Shown here: in pieces, positions 36,430 to 48,058 of the stretch
Position numbering within the stretch: position 1 is the stretch's first letter
Layout of the letters: each line of letters begins with the position of its first letter
NCBI GenBank assembly: GCA_921293015.1
Contig: OV121091.1
Coordinates: 15,906,701-15,970,700 of the forward strand
Reading direction: 5' to 3'
DNA: 64,000 nucleotides
Origin: Phorcus lineatus
Taxonomy: Eukaryota; Mollusca; Gastropoda; Trochida; Trochidae
The notes under the pieces: model-generated
Told to the model about the DNA's origin: nothing
Seen by the model: only the letters and a program-made list of their open reading frames with translations
The model's database searches: none
Translations under genes and position numbers: made by a program

Positions 36430-38640
36430 TAGTTTAGGACTTCTCAATACTTCAATATTTCTCACTACAAGGATTAATATCAAAATATACCTTCGGCAGT
36501 ATTTGGTTTCAAATATTGTTCTTACTAGTTTACACTTTGCTTGCCAATAATACGGATATGCCATCGTTGCAACAAGAGATCAATTGCAAAGTGCATAACT
36601 CTTATCGAATAAGTATGCAAGGGTAACACGATAGGTAAACAATACCTGTTTTAAAGGGCTTTTTTGTGAAAGCATTTTTATTTTTGTTTTCAGAATAGAA
36701 ATATATTTGTGTTTGTTAAAGTTTATATAACCACAAACATATTTCACTATTTTCTTTGGAATATATGAATGTCTGATTACAATTTTGCATAGTGCGTCAA
36801 AGGTCGCTACTCAAATATGTCCAGTTTGGTAATGAAAGCCGTTTTTGAATACCACTTTTGATGGGCCGCTTAGATCTATCTGGCCACAAACCAGTGAATG
36901 CATGACTGGTCACACACCCTTTTTGTGACGTCATAAACAGAATCATTGCCTCGTGATCTATACATTTATCGTAACAATATCACAGAAAATAACCAATAAT
37001 TAACGATTTTCAGAGAATGTTTTCCACTCAGTCAGATAAATCCTTTGACGATGTAACAATATTAAGCGTTTGGTGTATAAAAGGTATCCACATCAATGGT
37101 TATTAAACAATTATTTAAGGCGGTATTTCAGTTGAAAATTTTGATGCGTCACTCTGTACAGTCTGTTCATTACGTCACACCAGCGCGAATTTTATGGCCC
37201 CTAGCCCAGGTGGGTTTTTCACTGCCTATAATTACGTTGTCTTAATAAAAGGCTAATTAAAGGTGTACATTTGACAAATTAACAAAAATCAAGCCCAGTT
37301 CTTATTTTGTTGAAAAGTCTTTGAACGGAAGTCGAGAAACGATAAAGTCGAGGATATCGGTTGTTTAAGTAGACATATTTCGTTCTTGACATTTACAAAA
37401 GAACATCCCGTAAACAAATTCAGGTAATAATGATAATATAATATTTTTCAACTAGCCATGATCATTTTCTTTCTAAGAAGCAAGAAACGTCAGAAGTTTG
37501 TTTAAATTATCGTTTAAAGTTCTGTTTTAGCATTGTATCAAACTTAAACTTTCTAATCATTTAAAAATTTAAACTTGAAAACTCTTAAAGTTAATTTCTG
37601 GCATAAGAGAATCATTTGATAGGCCAGCCTCATGTAACCTCTCAAATATTGATTCAGAATTCGACAAAATTTAATTTATATTTGTATTTATTCAGTGATC
37701 ATTTTTTTGTTCTTGACATTTACAAGCAAAAGGTCTCGTAAAAAGGTCTCATTAGTAATAAAAGTATCATTGTAATAATGGTTATGAATGGAATTTAACT
37801 AAAATTTGCCATAATAATTTACAAGATCAAGCGACGTCAATCGGTTATTCAAATTATATTTTGAAATCCTTTCGATCTAAAACCTTGAACTTGTTGAACA
37901 TTTAAATGGAAAACCCTGAAACTGAATTTCAGTTGCAAAATCATTTGAAATTTAAACTGCCATAAGTCTGGGGCTATATCAATTCAGACAAACGATTTAT
38001 CCTCTATTGAATAACAGAGTTGCAGAAGATGACTTAAGTAAATCATCATCGGTCTCCTAGGAATTTATCTTCTGAAATTCAACACATCACCCCTTGGAAT
38101 GTTCATCAGTAATATGTCTACACAGCTTACCCACCCTTGAGTTTTGTTAGGAGAAAATATCCAATGAAAAGGTTTCAGAGTGTAAAGGAGAGGATGAGAG
38201 TGCTTAGAAGCGCAGATATCAAAACAATCTTTATAAGCGCATGCTCAGGAACTAGAATTCAAAATTTGAAAGTAAATCCCTGCTTTTTTAAAAATAAAGT
38301 TCGAGAATGTTTCTTATATTTTTATTTCTTCTCCGAGTTTGCTCAAATTTGAAACACATGTTTATCTCCACATATGAAAACGATATACGAGTGCAAAAAA
38401 ATACAAATATTTAATCAGGTATAGTAAAATCAGCGAAAAGAACCTCTGTGAATTAACCCAGGCTGCCATATATGTATGTAATTTGAAAAGCTCAGTGGCC
38501 CTTTCAATGTAGCAGTTTCTTTGGCTCACTAGCCATTCTCACGCCATCAGTACATTCATTAGAGGTACAGAGATATCATATCGATGTTATATTTACCTTT
38601 ATTTAGTATGTATTCTCAATTGCCTCTCGCCTACATCTAT
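36430..38640 (+). repeat. Paralogous block B
   Basis: Colinear with block A (23745-24800) and block C (55320-56490). Landmarks are 'gccaataatacggatatgcc' (C: 'gccaataaaacggttatgcc'), 'acaatacctgttt(t/c)aaag', 'gacatttaca', 'cagacaaacg', and 'gagttgcagaaga'. It is longer than A and C through inserts, including a local repeat: 'ttcttgacatttacaa' occurs at about 37382 and 37712. Confidence 0.75.
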
Positions 38641-39450
38641 GAAAAATACAAAGTGCATTCTATTATTACAAGAGTAGGAATTGCCTAAAATGTTCCCCGA
38701 TTGAAAATAACGGTATACGACAACAAGGATTTTATATATTGTAACGTTTAACCATACGAATTGCAACATATTTCAATGAAAAGCACGAGAATTGTCATAG
38801 ATTTGCTATTTCTAAAATAATGTGAAAGCACATCTCTATCAGAGGTATTACGGTAATGAAAACATAAGACAAAAAACAGTCTTCATGATTTTATGAATAT
38901 CATTGAAATAGACCAATGTACAGAGAAAACTGAGAACGATATAAATCATTAAGGCTCTGTGGGCGGACATGGACAATCATAACTTAAGTCAAGACAACGA
39001 GATTGAATTTAGACTCATGTTACCAATGTAAGACGTTCTTTAAGAAAATAAACTTATTGAATGATATCTATGCATCATAATCCAGCTTCATAGGTCACTA
39101 AATTTTCAGTAATTAATATCAATATCATACCATAGGTTCTCTTTTATATACTTCGAAATTGTTTAAACATTCAGTACTCTCTTAATTCCTAACATTCAAA
39201 GATTGGGTTAATTAAATTGTTCAATTGCCATTCATTGTAAAGACGTGATCAAAACCTCTCGAAAAGTTTCACGGCGACTTAAACATTTCTTTTAAAGGAT
39301 TGTTGCTAGTTTGTTTTGCGGAATAATAAATAATGAAGGTAAATGGCAAGTTGTCACGGTTTAGGTCCTCATTTAAAATATACTACTAAAAAACTAAAAG
39401 AAGTTAAGGGTCAAACCTTTTTTTCTACCAGGTAATTGTCTATGCACATA
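38641..39450. other. Weakly paralogous to 56.9-57.1 kb
   Basis: 'tggacaatcataactta(a/g)' (about 38970) and 'ttcataggtca' recur in order in block C near 56915 and 57011. Otherwise nothing recognised. Confidence 0.45.
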
Positions 39451-39480
39451 TCATATATAAATATATATATATATAATTAT
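39451..39480. repeat. AT dinucleotide repeat
   Basis: Short TA run next to a Tc1-like pseudogene. Confidence 0.85.
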
Positions 39481-39761
39481 TGGCGGAAATCGTGTCAAAA
39501 TTGGTTCACGATATCCTGACGACAAAACCTGTGTACAAGGCATATGCCATTTTCAAACAAAACGATTTTGACAATCTCCGTAGAAACCATAAACTAAAGA
39601 TCAAAACAAGGCTCCACAGATCTTTTTCCATCGCCCAAACGCAGTAAGGTACGACGGTTTGTAGTTGATTATGTCCTTGCACGTGCACTATGCACTTTCA
39701 ATGAACAGTTCGGGCATAAAAAACCTTCCATGACCGTGTTGCTCTCGGTTGAAATTTCAAC

Positions 39762-40461
39762 ATGGTCAATCGTCAGCTGAGTGAACTTGACAGAGGAAGA
39801 GCCATTGCGTGGCTTCAACAGGGTTTTACACAGAGGAATGTGGCACAGAGAATCGGTTTTAGCCAGAGTGTGATTGGGAGACTATGGCAGCGTTTCCAGG
39901 CAACCAATTCAATTCAGAATCGCCCACGGTCTGGTAGGCCAAGATCAAAGTCAATATCATTCAAATGGCCTTACGTCAGCGAGTTGTTACAGCGTGTTGT
40001 CTGTGGGATGAACTGCGAAATGCAAGTGGTGTTCAGGTATCGGACAAGATCATAAGAAATCATCTGCGGTCCACAACATTCGATCTCGACCACAAGCGGT
40101 TCAACCACCTCTTCTTTAACGCCATAGGGCAGCACGTCGTGACTGGTGCACACGTCATAGAGAGTCTTCGTCAAATTTGAGCAGGTTCTGTTCTTCAAGA
40201 TGACAATGCTAGACCGCATAGAGCACGAGTTGTTTATGATTTTCTCACCCCAAATGGTATTGAACGAATTGATTTGCCTGCATACTCTGCTGACTTGGCA
40301 CCAATTGACCATGCATGGGATGAGTTGGGCAGACGTGTGAGAGACAATCATAGGCAACCTGATAATCTTCAAGAATTGGTGCAATTACTTCAGGCAGAGT
40401 GGCAGGCCATTCCCTAGATGTTTTTTCGACGTCTGATCGACAACAAGCCTAGTTGTTGTTA
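39762..40461 (+). pseudogene. Tc1-like transposase pseudogene
   Basis: The first 70 codons (MVNRQLSELDRGRAIAWLQQ and on) form a good N-terminal HTH ending in the RPRSGRPRSKS motif. The frame then shifts near 39960 to 'LRQRVVTA', with a linker fragment 'IRNHLRS'. It resumes after a deletion at the second catalytic motif DNARPHRARVV (about 40201-40233) and continues to 'YSADLAPIDHAWDEL', where the last catalytic residue is D instead of E. A stop follows 'EWQAIP', and weak homology continues to 'RRLIDNK'. The first catalytic D region is missing. It belongs to a different Tc1 subfamily from the 28.9-kb element. Clear inverted repeats were not found. Confidence 0.9.
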
Positions 40462-40469
40462 GGAGCACG

Positions 40470-41535
40470 TGGTGGTTTCACTCGTTATTAACAAAGTTAT
40501 CGAATTTGAGACAGTTTTGTTGGACCTCATTATGCTCAAAATGGCGAATTTTCATCAGATCCTCAGAATAGTTGCGTTTAAAAAGTGCATATGGTTTGCA
40601 TAACAGACCCATTATTGAAACTTATTGAACTCATTCTGAGAGGAGAGCATATTAGTAGTCAAAAGAAGATAGAAGACAAGTTACTCTACAGTTTAACTGA
40701 CCTCTAGTGTCTTGTTTTCATTAATAACAGAACATAGTCATAATGACAAATTGTAGCAACTCAAAACAAAATAAACGTTACCAAAAAAATGAAAGGTAGT
40801 TTAAAATAAGAGCGAAAAATGTGACGAATGTTTAGTAAAACCATGTCTCCAGAAGAATACTAAAGTAATAAATCATCTGAAGGCATTGTCAGTCCATGTT
40901 TCTGAAAAAATCAACCTTTAGAAATCGTTGCTTTTGAATCGCCTTAACTTGGCGAGATAGAGATTAAACTTTACATCGCAGGTGAATGACCCCCTACCAG
41001 AATGAATCGTCGATAATAACTTAAGCGCAAAACATTGAAAACATACTTTACAACATCCAATGTGTGTTTAAAGAAGTATTTAAAAGTATTTAACCTTAAA
41101 AATTTTAAGGTGTACAGATTTTTCATCAAATCTGTACATCATTTTGTATATATGTAAACCTCTTGATAACAATTCCAATACACATGACATTTCAGGTTGT
41201 TAGGGAAGTTTATCACCTGGAAAAGGAGACGTAAGTTGGTCAAGTATAGTTGGTCCTTTAAGGCCGAATCAGCTTAACGATTCATCGAAAGGTATTATTG
41301 TTTAAAAGGGGATATTATTGTCGTGAATTTTTATCAAGCGTTTTGGAACTTTACTCATCATGTGGATACCACAGTGATGCGCGTCTCCCTTGGGCATGAT
41401 ATGAATAATATTTCTGGAGTTGAGGCCGTTGACTTAAAACAGTCAAGTTACTGTTGTGGTTTTTGATCAAGCGTTTTGGAACTTTACACATCCTTTGGAT
41501 AAATATCAGTAATGCTCAGTAATATCAGTAAATCT
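40470..41535. other. Nothing recognised
   Basis: Contains two internal similar strings, 'tcaagcgttttggaactttac' like, at about 41334 and 41466, possibly a small local duplication. Confidence 0.45.
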
Positions 41536-41539
41536 CTGA

Positions 41540-41960
41540 TGTTCATATCAAAAGCCTCAACTTGGGTTCAACTGCACTTGTACTCGAACTATCATTGATG
41601 TGGAGTCAGTAATAAAAATTTAGATGAAGCGTTATACTAGAGATGTAGACTCGAAATGCAAGAGATGCAGATGTGCTCCTCCCATAAGACTCCTCAGTCA
41701 GCCTAGAGCAGCTAGTCACTGAGTACCAGATACAGTCTGTTTTATTTCCGACTCGTCAGCATAATGAGACAAGCATGCCATCTGATGCTTATTTTACTAT
41801 TATCAACTGGATACATTGAAGAAAACTAGCGTAATTCAGCCGATTGTTTGAAAGTGTGACGAATGGTCCATCATTATATCTTCAGAAAATGTGTAAATAT
41901 ATAGTTGCGCATAACCTACCTGAATTGGTTCAGGAAAGGTGTTTCAATCAAACCGATGCA
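41540..41960 (+). repeat. Conserved core, copy B
   Basis: Core 41622-41790 matches copies A and C. It differs from C at few positions over 'agcctagagcagctagtcac' and from A at few over 'tctgttttatttccgact'. Stops interrupt the plus-strand frame that is open in copies A and C. Similarity to A continues weakly to about 41960. Confidence 0.75.
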
Positions 41961-42224
41961 AGGTTCACAGAATGCACATAATACAATGGCATCATCAAGT
42001 TAATATTTAGGACTATGCACAGCAGGAAAACTGTTAAATCATACAAAAAACCGTATGGGTTGACACGTTATGCATTGATATTGCAACGATTTTAATTACA
42101 AAAGAAAAATGGGGACAAAACAGCAAATAATAAGTGATTATTGATCCCGACACATCGCGAAAAAGGGGACATTGTATTCAGTGGCGTACGTCCGTCTGGA
42201 GTTTTGATACTATGCTAGCTCATG

Positions 42225-42730
42225 AATCCTTACATTCAAGTCTTCAAATTTATTCACAGCATACATTGGAGGATCACGCAGACACTAGTTCTTTTTTGGG
42301 TGACCTTAACTTTATTCTCAATGTAGATATGGCACTTTTAAACTCTTGGTAATGCGATATCGTAAGAAATTCTGCATCCTAAATTTTCAAATTTGGTCAA
42401 ACATTACATTAAAAGATAACACTGAGTTTACATTTGGGTGACTTTGGTATTATTTTCAAGGTTACCACAGCACCTTGGCCTCCTTCAAACTCTTGTAACT
42501 CATGCTAAGTCTTCAAGTTTGGTTTGGGCGTACATCGGGTAATTTCAATTACGGTCACATTAACCTCATTTTCAATGTCTACATGACACTCTGGCCATTT
42601 TTATGATTCTTGTTACGCCATATCTAATTAACTATTGAGATCTTAGTCTTCAAATATAAGGTGACATATTATAATGAGTATTTACACAGACTCTACTTAA
42701 TTATGACCTTGGATTTAAATCTTGTTGTAG
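42225..42730. repeat. Degenerate tandem repeat, about 140-bp unit
   Basis: Three to four units each carry 'gtcttcaa(a/g)tt', then 'gtgac(c/t)tt', 'attttcaa(t/g)gt' and 'aaactcttg(t/g)taa' in order. This resembles the 'gaccttgacc...tttcaaggtca' satellite-like repeats common in molluscs (from memory). Confidence 0.55.
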
Positions 42731-43030
42731 CCTTCATTGGTAGAATCCGTATCCGGAATATGTATATATAATATTAAATTTACTTTCGTTAAGCAAAATG
42801 AAAGAAATGTCTTGATTAAAACAAATGATCAACCGGCAACAATTAAACTATATCACTAATTTCTTATACAAAACCACTTACAAAATCAAATCTACTGATA
42901 TATTTTAGATTTATTTACCTAAATACAGCAAAGATATTGATTACTAACATTTCATTTGTAGTTAGTAATCAATACTTCGGTAAAAAAGCTTTCATTTGTG
43001 TTTTTTTTAACCGATTCTCAGTTTTCTATT
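42731..43030. other. AT-rich stretch, nothing recognised
   Basis: No recognisable feature apart from an inverted pair 'aaatacagcaaagatattga...' / 'tcaatacttcggt' around 42920-42980. Confidence 0.4.
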
Positions 43031-43038
43031 TTTAATTA

Positions 43039-43386
43039 TTACTCGCCCGTGTAAGATACTGCAGTGTAATATTAATACAGCGATATTAAACAAGTGTAAT
43101 ACCGCTGCATGTATGACGTCATACCATTGTGTGGTTGTGACGTCACAATGTTGGCACCGCCGTCACAGTGGCGGTAAAGTCGCAGAAATGTTTCGTTCAG
43201 TACACTTTCGGCAATCATGCTTGATTACTGAGGTCAAGTAATAAACATAATAATAAACTTTCTTCAAATAAATTCTATTTAAATAAACTCGTTAATGATT
43301 TTGTATCAAACTCGCTTTCGCTCGTTTAATACTAAATAATTACTCGTTTAGTAAAAATTGTATTAATGAAAGGTCGTTTAGTATCC
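43039..43386 (+). mobile_element. Hairpin-bearing CRE-rich element, copy 2
   Basis: Second copy of 6361-6719: 'actcgcccgtgtaagatact', two TGACGTCA-type palindromes, 'ttggcaccgccgtcac', and the terminal hairpin ending 'gtatcctc'. It lies exactly where paralogous segment X at about 30264-30275 is uninterrupted, so it is an insertion. Confidence 0.85.
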
Positions 43387-43394
43387 TCAAATAT

Positions 43395-43690
43395 CTTTGT
43401 TGGCATTTAGATTTGTATAGAATTGGAAGGCAGCTGTTTACGTCTCCTATCTATATTCTCAAAATGTATCAAATAACGTCTTAATCTCTACCTTAACATG
43501 CGATAGGGTGATTAAAATAACTTCCTGTGATTATATATGCCTAAGGCAACTTATCTTATTAAACATGTTATTGTAGTGTTGGATGATGAGAATGTCAGTT
43601 ATATAAGTTATGTTTTCATGGGAATTAGCAATTCATTTCAAAGCAGGGTGCATTACATTGATTCAAAGAAAGTGTTTTCTATATATTTGC
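43395..43690 (+). repeat. Paralogous segment X, copy B
   Basis: Aligns with 30260-30560 and inverted 22850-23110. A 71-codon frame starting at 43537 contains 'NVSYISYVFMGISN', similar to the minus frame at 22857-23051. Confidence 0.75.
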
Positions 43691-43801
43691 CTTTTACCGA
43701 ATGTATACTATATCGTATACCTAGTATTAAATTTCATGGCGTGTTGGGCTAATTTGTACATATTTGTATGGGTAGTGTTGGCAGTCTTGCCTTACCCTGA
43801 G

Positions 43802-44533
43802 CATCCTGTCTCAGGGTAAGACGTATAGCTGACGCTCCACTCTTCTTACCCTGGATGTAAACCCAAGCAAAAACTTCGCGCCGTGTCCTATTCCCTACAA
43901 ACTTTCTAAAAATAATCAACCAATGACTGCGCTTGAAAGGCGAGCCGGCAATTTAATATGGCAGCGCCCATCCCTTCAAATTCAAACCGAGCGAGTGAGT
44001 TTGGGATTTACGTGTTTTGAACAATCTTTCAGTTATTAAACACGTGGATGACAAGCACCCAAGAGGAGATCGAAAGGATGAGGGAAAAGACGGAATGAAA
44101 GGCATTGTGAGAGATAGAAAACAGGTTTTAGAACGACTCAAATTTGGTCTGACTTCTACCCGACGACATATCAAGCTTGGGTGCCCCTGCCAGGAGCATG
44201 TAAACCGATCTCTTAAAACTGAATGTATGATTTGTTGTAATAAACTAACCAGAATCGCAAAATTGGACTGGGACATTATCACCATGGTCGATCGGTTAAA
44301 AAACTTTCCATTCCAATTTGTTTGTCTATGGACGTCGCCATTTAGCATAAGAGCGAAAGCCAACTCCTGTTCGAGAGGCTCTCTTTGGTTGGCTGAAATT
44401 TAATCGCACACCATCGAGATAAAAGTATTTGATTGGCTGAATCATGGGTTACAGCGCGAAGGTTTTGCTGGGGTTTACACCCAGGGTAAGAAGAGTGGAG
44501 CGTCATCTATACGTCTTACCCTGAGACAGGATG
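43802..44533. mobile_element. MULE-like MITE, family CATCCTGTC, with a SINE inside
   Basis: A 732-bp element with inverted ends of about 80 bp, starting CATCCTGTCTCAGGGTAAGA and running through 'cgctccactcttcttaccct'. Flanks are taccctgag (43793-43801) and tacccggag (44534-44542), 9 bp with one mismatch. The outermost CATCCTG is shared with the other MULE-like family in the window. A GTGAGTGAG-family SINE fragment sits at 44026-44200. The 128-codon plus and 136-codon minus frames span the SINE junction and look fortuitous. Confidence 0.88.
44026..44200 (-). repeat. SINE-like repeat, family GTGAGTGAG, copy 2
   Basis: Shares 'cgtggatgacaagca(t/c)cc', 'gatcgaaaggatgag', and 'caggttttagaa(g/c)gactc' with 18142-18416; truncated on both sides. 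Confidence 0.8.
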
Positions 44534-44570
44534 TACCCGGAGGAGGGGAGTTCAAATTCAATAACTGTTA

Positions 44571-44862
44571 ATGAGTTGTGGTTTAACGTGTTTGCAACTT
44601 TTAATGTGGTTAATAAGCATGTAAAAGCGAGGGGAGAGATCAGGAAGAAAGTGATCGAAGGAAAGAGGGAAAAGACGGAAAGAAAGGCTTGGTGAGAGAT
44701 AGACAGCAGGTTTTCAAACGACTCAAATTTGGTCTTGCTTGTACTTGTCGACATTTACAACTTGGATGCCCCTACTGGGAGTGTGTAACTTCCGGCTGGC
44801 ATAGCTCCCGGGGTCTCTGAAGCACACAAACCACCACCACGAAAAGATATTGAGTCAGTCAA
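44571..44862 (-). repeat. SINE-like repeat, family GTGAGTGAG, copy 3
   Basis: Runs from 'atgagttgtggtttaacgtg' through 'gagagatagacagcaggtt', 'cggctggcat' and 'ggggtctctgaagcac' to 'gatattgagtca'. It lies just outside the right end of the 43.8-kb MITE. Confidence 0.85.
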
Positions 44863-45009
44863 GTGAAGGCATACAGATTTAAACATATTTTGCAAATAAA
44901 ATGGAAAGAAACTGTCTCGAATGAGTTGACCATGGTATACACTGTTTTGTTTTACGATTTGCTTCATTTGTCCAGTCCACAGTAAGGTTGGTTATTAGTC
45001 AAATAGAGA

Positions 45010-45235
45010 AATGTGTCAATGTTTTCATGCTATTATTTTCAAAAAAATGTAGATAAGCTTGTTCAGTCTAGATAATGGATTCAGTCCACGGGCAGCATCT
45101 AGCAATGAGTTAAAAGGTTACAACAGGGTTTATATTTGCAATACAAAACCGTTTCATGTAGAAATGTTTACCCGCACCTGTTCATTCACTAATATGGGGA
45201 AAAAATGGTGAAATAAGTGATAAATTATTAGTTAA
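45010..45235 (+). repeat. Paralogous segment Y, copy B
   Basis: Colinear with 31020-31345; see that entry for landmarks. Confidence 0.7.
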
Positions 45236-45239
45236 TACT

Positions 45240-45835
45240 GCCCAATAGCCTTTAGGAAATACTGGTTGGAGGAAAGACAAGATACTAAATTGAAAAATGG
45301 TAAAAGTCAAACAATGACTTTTTTCTTCGTTGGATGTTATGCAAACGAAGATGAATCCAACGTTTTAATAGACCAACAGTATTGATATAGAGTCTTCTTT
45401 ATATAACAATATTTCTGGATGTATAGTTAGAGTAGATGAAACTATTCTTAAGTCAGTATCTGGTTACACCCACAAGGAAAATCAGGAAGATAAGATCATA
45501 GATTAAGGTAACAGAGCAATGGTCGCTATTTGATATAGGTGTAAAGGTATATTAATTTGTACGTGATACAACTGCATATTACTTTCATTAATATGAATGG
45601 TTTCCTAATGATAATAATGTATAAAATAAATTATCATTATCATTAAAAACTGCATTGATCCTGCCAGTGTTAAGGGTCGTTTTTAATTATCATAACTTAA
45701 AATACCTAACTTCTAGTTGAGTTTTGATACATGCATCTTAAAAAATATACTTTTTAACAGTGTAAGTCAATGTCGATGTTATTTAGGATTTGAAGCATGG
45801 AGAAATAATAACGTATAAAAGGAATGGACTACAAG
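45240..45835. other. AT-rich stretch, nothing recognised
   Basis: No recognisable feature. Confidence 0.4.
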
Positions 45836-45839
45836 ACAA

Positions 45840-46880
45840 TATACCCGTCATAATTATATAATCTCGCCAACCTTCATCACGACGTCAATACACTTGCGCT
45901 CTTCCATAAGTTCTGTACAGTTTGAACCGACTCTCATCCGGAAAGATGACCCGTCGCCAGTTGGGGGCCATTCCCTCCCCATAGAGGTAGATTCGTTATT
46001 TATTCCTAAACAAACCCTGCTCCAATACCGGCTCTTATCGGGCGTCCGGCAGATTCTTAACATACACAACATAAACTTCCTTGCTACATTTTAGCCAATG
46101 AAAACCCAGCATGCATGGATAAAATATTTTGTCACACAGGTGGATGTAATGATACTTTCGCTAAACAGGGTGAAGTTTTTCTGTAAAGCAGACTCAAAGT
46201 GCAAAGAGCCGATCGAAAAAAGCTTTTCTTTTCGAAGAAATACGGAAATAACGTTTAAAAGGTTGATTTTTAAATGGCGTGTTGATCTCACAGCTAACTT
46301 TGATTTCATTCAAGCAGGTGCCTACATTTATAGTCTGAGAAAAGCTCGTGAGTGAGTGAGTGTGATACACCGGAAGAAAAAAGTGAGTTATTGTTTAACG
46401 CCGCTTGGCGCGAGCTTTAATGAAATAAAAATGATTGCAAAGTCAAAACAATCATGCAGCACGAAGGTTGTAAAAACATCAGCAAAATGTCACAGAGTTA
46501 AAAAAAAAGCTGATATAGAAAATTTAAAGTACTAAAACTTATCAAAAAGATTGATTGCCATTAGAAAGTCTAAAATTCTGCGTTTCTGAAGTGATAAAAG
46601 GTTGTGAATTTAATATTGGTATAATGTTTCTCCTACTTGTGCAGTGTCCCAGCAGAAAAGATCGTATCAGGACAGAGGGTGTATAGGTATTTATGACGGA
46701 GCTACCTTTGAATGGGGAAGAATGGTTCAGGGCCTGCCATCGCAAAACGTTACGTGCCCACTGACGATGTTGTATGGCCTGTAGACGCGGATACCATGCT
46801 CTCAAAGACGTCTGGCCACTGTGGCTGACAGTCTGGACAGGTTCCTAGGGTGAAGACTTCAAAAGTGGCGGTGTTCCATG
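45840..46880 (-). pseudogene. Tc1-like transposase fragment split by an insertion
   Basis: On the minus strand, 46880-46735 encodes linker-type Tc1 residues (RLSATVARRL, stop, EHGIRVYRP; then in another frame HRQWARNVLRWQA). 45969-45840 encodes the first catalytic motif (NWRRVIFPDESRFKLY, then VY-stop-RRDEG). Without the 756-bp insert and one copy of its 9-bp target, WQA runs in frame into PNWRRV, the usual family order. The N-terminal HTH and everything after the first catalytic D are missing. Confidence 0.85.
45970..46725. mobile_element. MITE-like element nested in Tc1 fragment, copy 1
   Basis: Inverted ends 'ccattcc(c)tccccat..a' then 'gaggtagattcgttatttat', against 'ccattcttccccattcaa' then 'aggtagctccgtcataaat' at the far end. 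The flanking 9 bp are ttgggggcc (45961-45969) and ttcagggcc (46726-46734), 7 of 9 matching; their position is confirmed by the Tc1 frame they interrupt. A GTGAGTGAG/TTTAACGCCGC SINE scrap sits at about 46348-46410. No coding capacity. Confidence 0.75.
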
Positions 46881-47084
46881 GTGTATATGAGTCAATTTTT
46901 AAAAAAATGTAATAATAAATTTCATGTTCGGGGTTTTAATAAAAACATTTGATAAAAAATACTCTTCTACCCCCTACACGCCATTTATCAACACTATTTT
47001 TGTTATACATAAAAATTTAATCCGTTTTAAGTATAAAAATCAAGCAAGAGTGACTGTCCCTAAGTCAAGATTGAATACGCATAT

Positions 47085-47400
47085 GAGCATTCTCTCTCAA
47101 CAGAGGTAGCTCCGTAATAAATTCCTATACTGCCTCTGTCTTAATACGAAGGTTGGAAAACAACGAATGCATGAATAACATATTTGTTGTCACGCAGGCA
47201 TATGCAATGATAATGTCGCAAAATGAGGCGTCTGTGTTCCTTAAAGACGACCAAAGTGCAAGGTGCATATTCGAATAGAATTTAGTTTTTGGAAAGTTTA
47301 CGGAAATAACTTAGACGATTTGAACACGAGAACATAATCTTCGAACCTGGTCCTTTGCGCGAGAGTTAAGCAGGCGCCTAGTTTATGTTACCGCTTTCTT
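47085..47400. mobile_element. MITE-like element, copy 2 (partial)
   Basis: Starts 'cattctctctcaac', then 'agaggtagctccgt', and continues in parallel with about 46015-46330: 'atgcatg(g/a)ataa', 'gttgtcacgcagg', 'caaagtgcaa', 'tacggaaataac', 'gcaggcgcct'. The far inverted end was not located. Confidence 0.65.
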
Positions 47401-47614
47401 TCGATTGGCGTCCCCATGGCATGACGTCATAAATGACAAGCGTTTTGACGTCAGAATGATCGATGCACTGTCACCGTAGACCTTATCGTGCTTGAGATTT
47501 TGTATCATGGAGATATCGTTGTTTCAGCCTTTATGAATGCCAATATGAAGTACAGCATGTACGCTGTTTCGAAGGTATATGAAGCCGGGCATCTGCTTTT
47601 ATTTTCACCTTCCT

Positions 47615-48058
47615 CAGTCTGATTAAAATCGACCATGTTCCGAAGAATAAAAGTTTCAAAATATTGACTCTACCGAGATTCGAACTCTATATTTGTAGGC
47701 TATCTTCTCCACTAGGTCTGACCGCAGCCTACTGTAGCGCACGTTCTTACGTAAACACAGCTAACCAATCACAATGCGTGCGGCAAAAGCATTCGGTATC
47801 AGTAGCTAGGGGCAAGTAACTCTCATTCACCATTCGTTAACATTGACTGCTGCTATCCTTATTTTAAACGCGATGATGCGATTGGTTCGCTAATGACTAG
47901 GTTTTGTATGCGCTAAACTGGTGTCAGCACGTGCGCTACAGTAGGCTGTGGTCAGACCTAGTGGAGAAGATAGCCTACAAATATAGAGTTCGAATCTCGG
48001 TAGAGTCAATATTTTGAAACTTTTATTCTTCGGAACATGGTCGATTTTAATCAGACTG
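47615..48058. mobile_element. MITE with 130-bp near-identical inverted repeats and tRNA-like boxes
   Basis: A 444-bp element beginning CAGTCTGATTAAAATCGACC and ending with its inverse. The first 130 bp of each side (47615-47744 and 47929-48058) match with one difference by eye. The target duplication is a perfect 9 bp, CACCTTCCT (47606-47614 and 48059-48067). Each inverted repeat contains an A-box-like 'ggtcagacctagtggaga' and a B-box-like 'agttcgaatctcgg' about 35 bp apart, oriented outward. MULE-like by duplication length; the high arm identity suggests a recent insertion. Confidence 0.92.

Noticed and set aside
42134-42352. 72-codon frame
   Set aside because: Overlaps the degenerate 140-bp tandem repeat; no motif.
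43953-44403. Overlapping frames of 128 (plus) and 136 (minus) codons
   Set aside because: They span a SINE fragment inside a MITE and cross the SINE boundary; no family resemblance, so chance frames in GC-richer repeat DNA.
45985-47400. Simple local tandem duplication of about 400 bp with 1.1-kb spacing
   Set aside because: The first copy has inverted ends and interrupts a Tc1 frame with a 9-bp duplication, so two members of a mobile family fit better.
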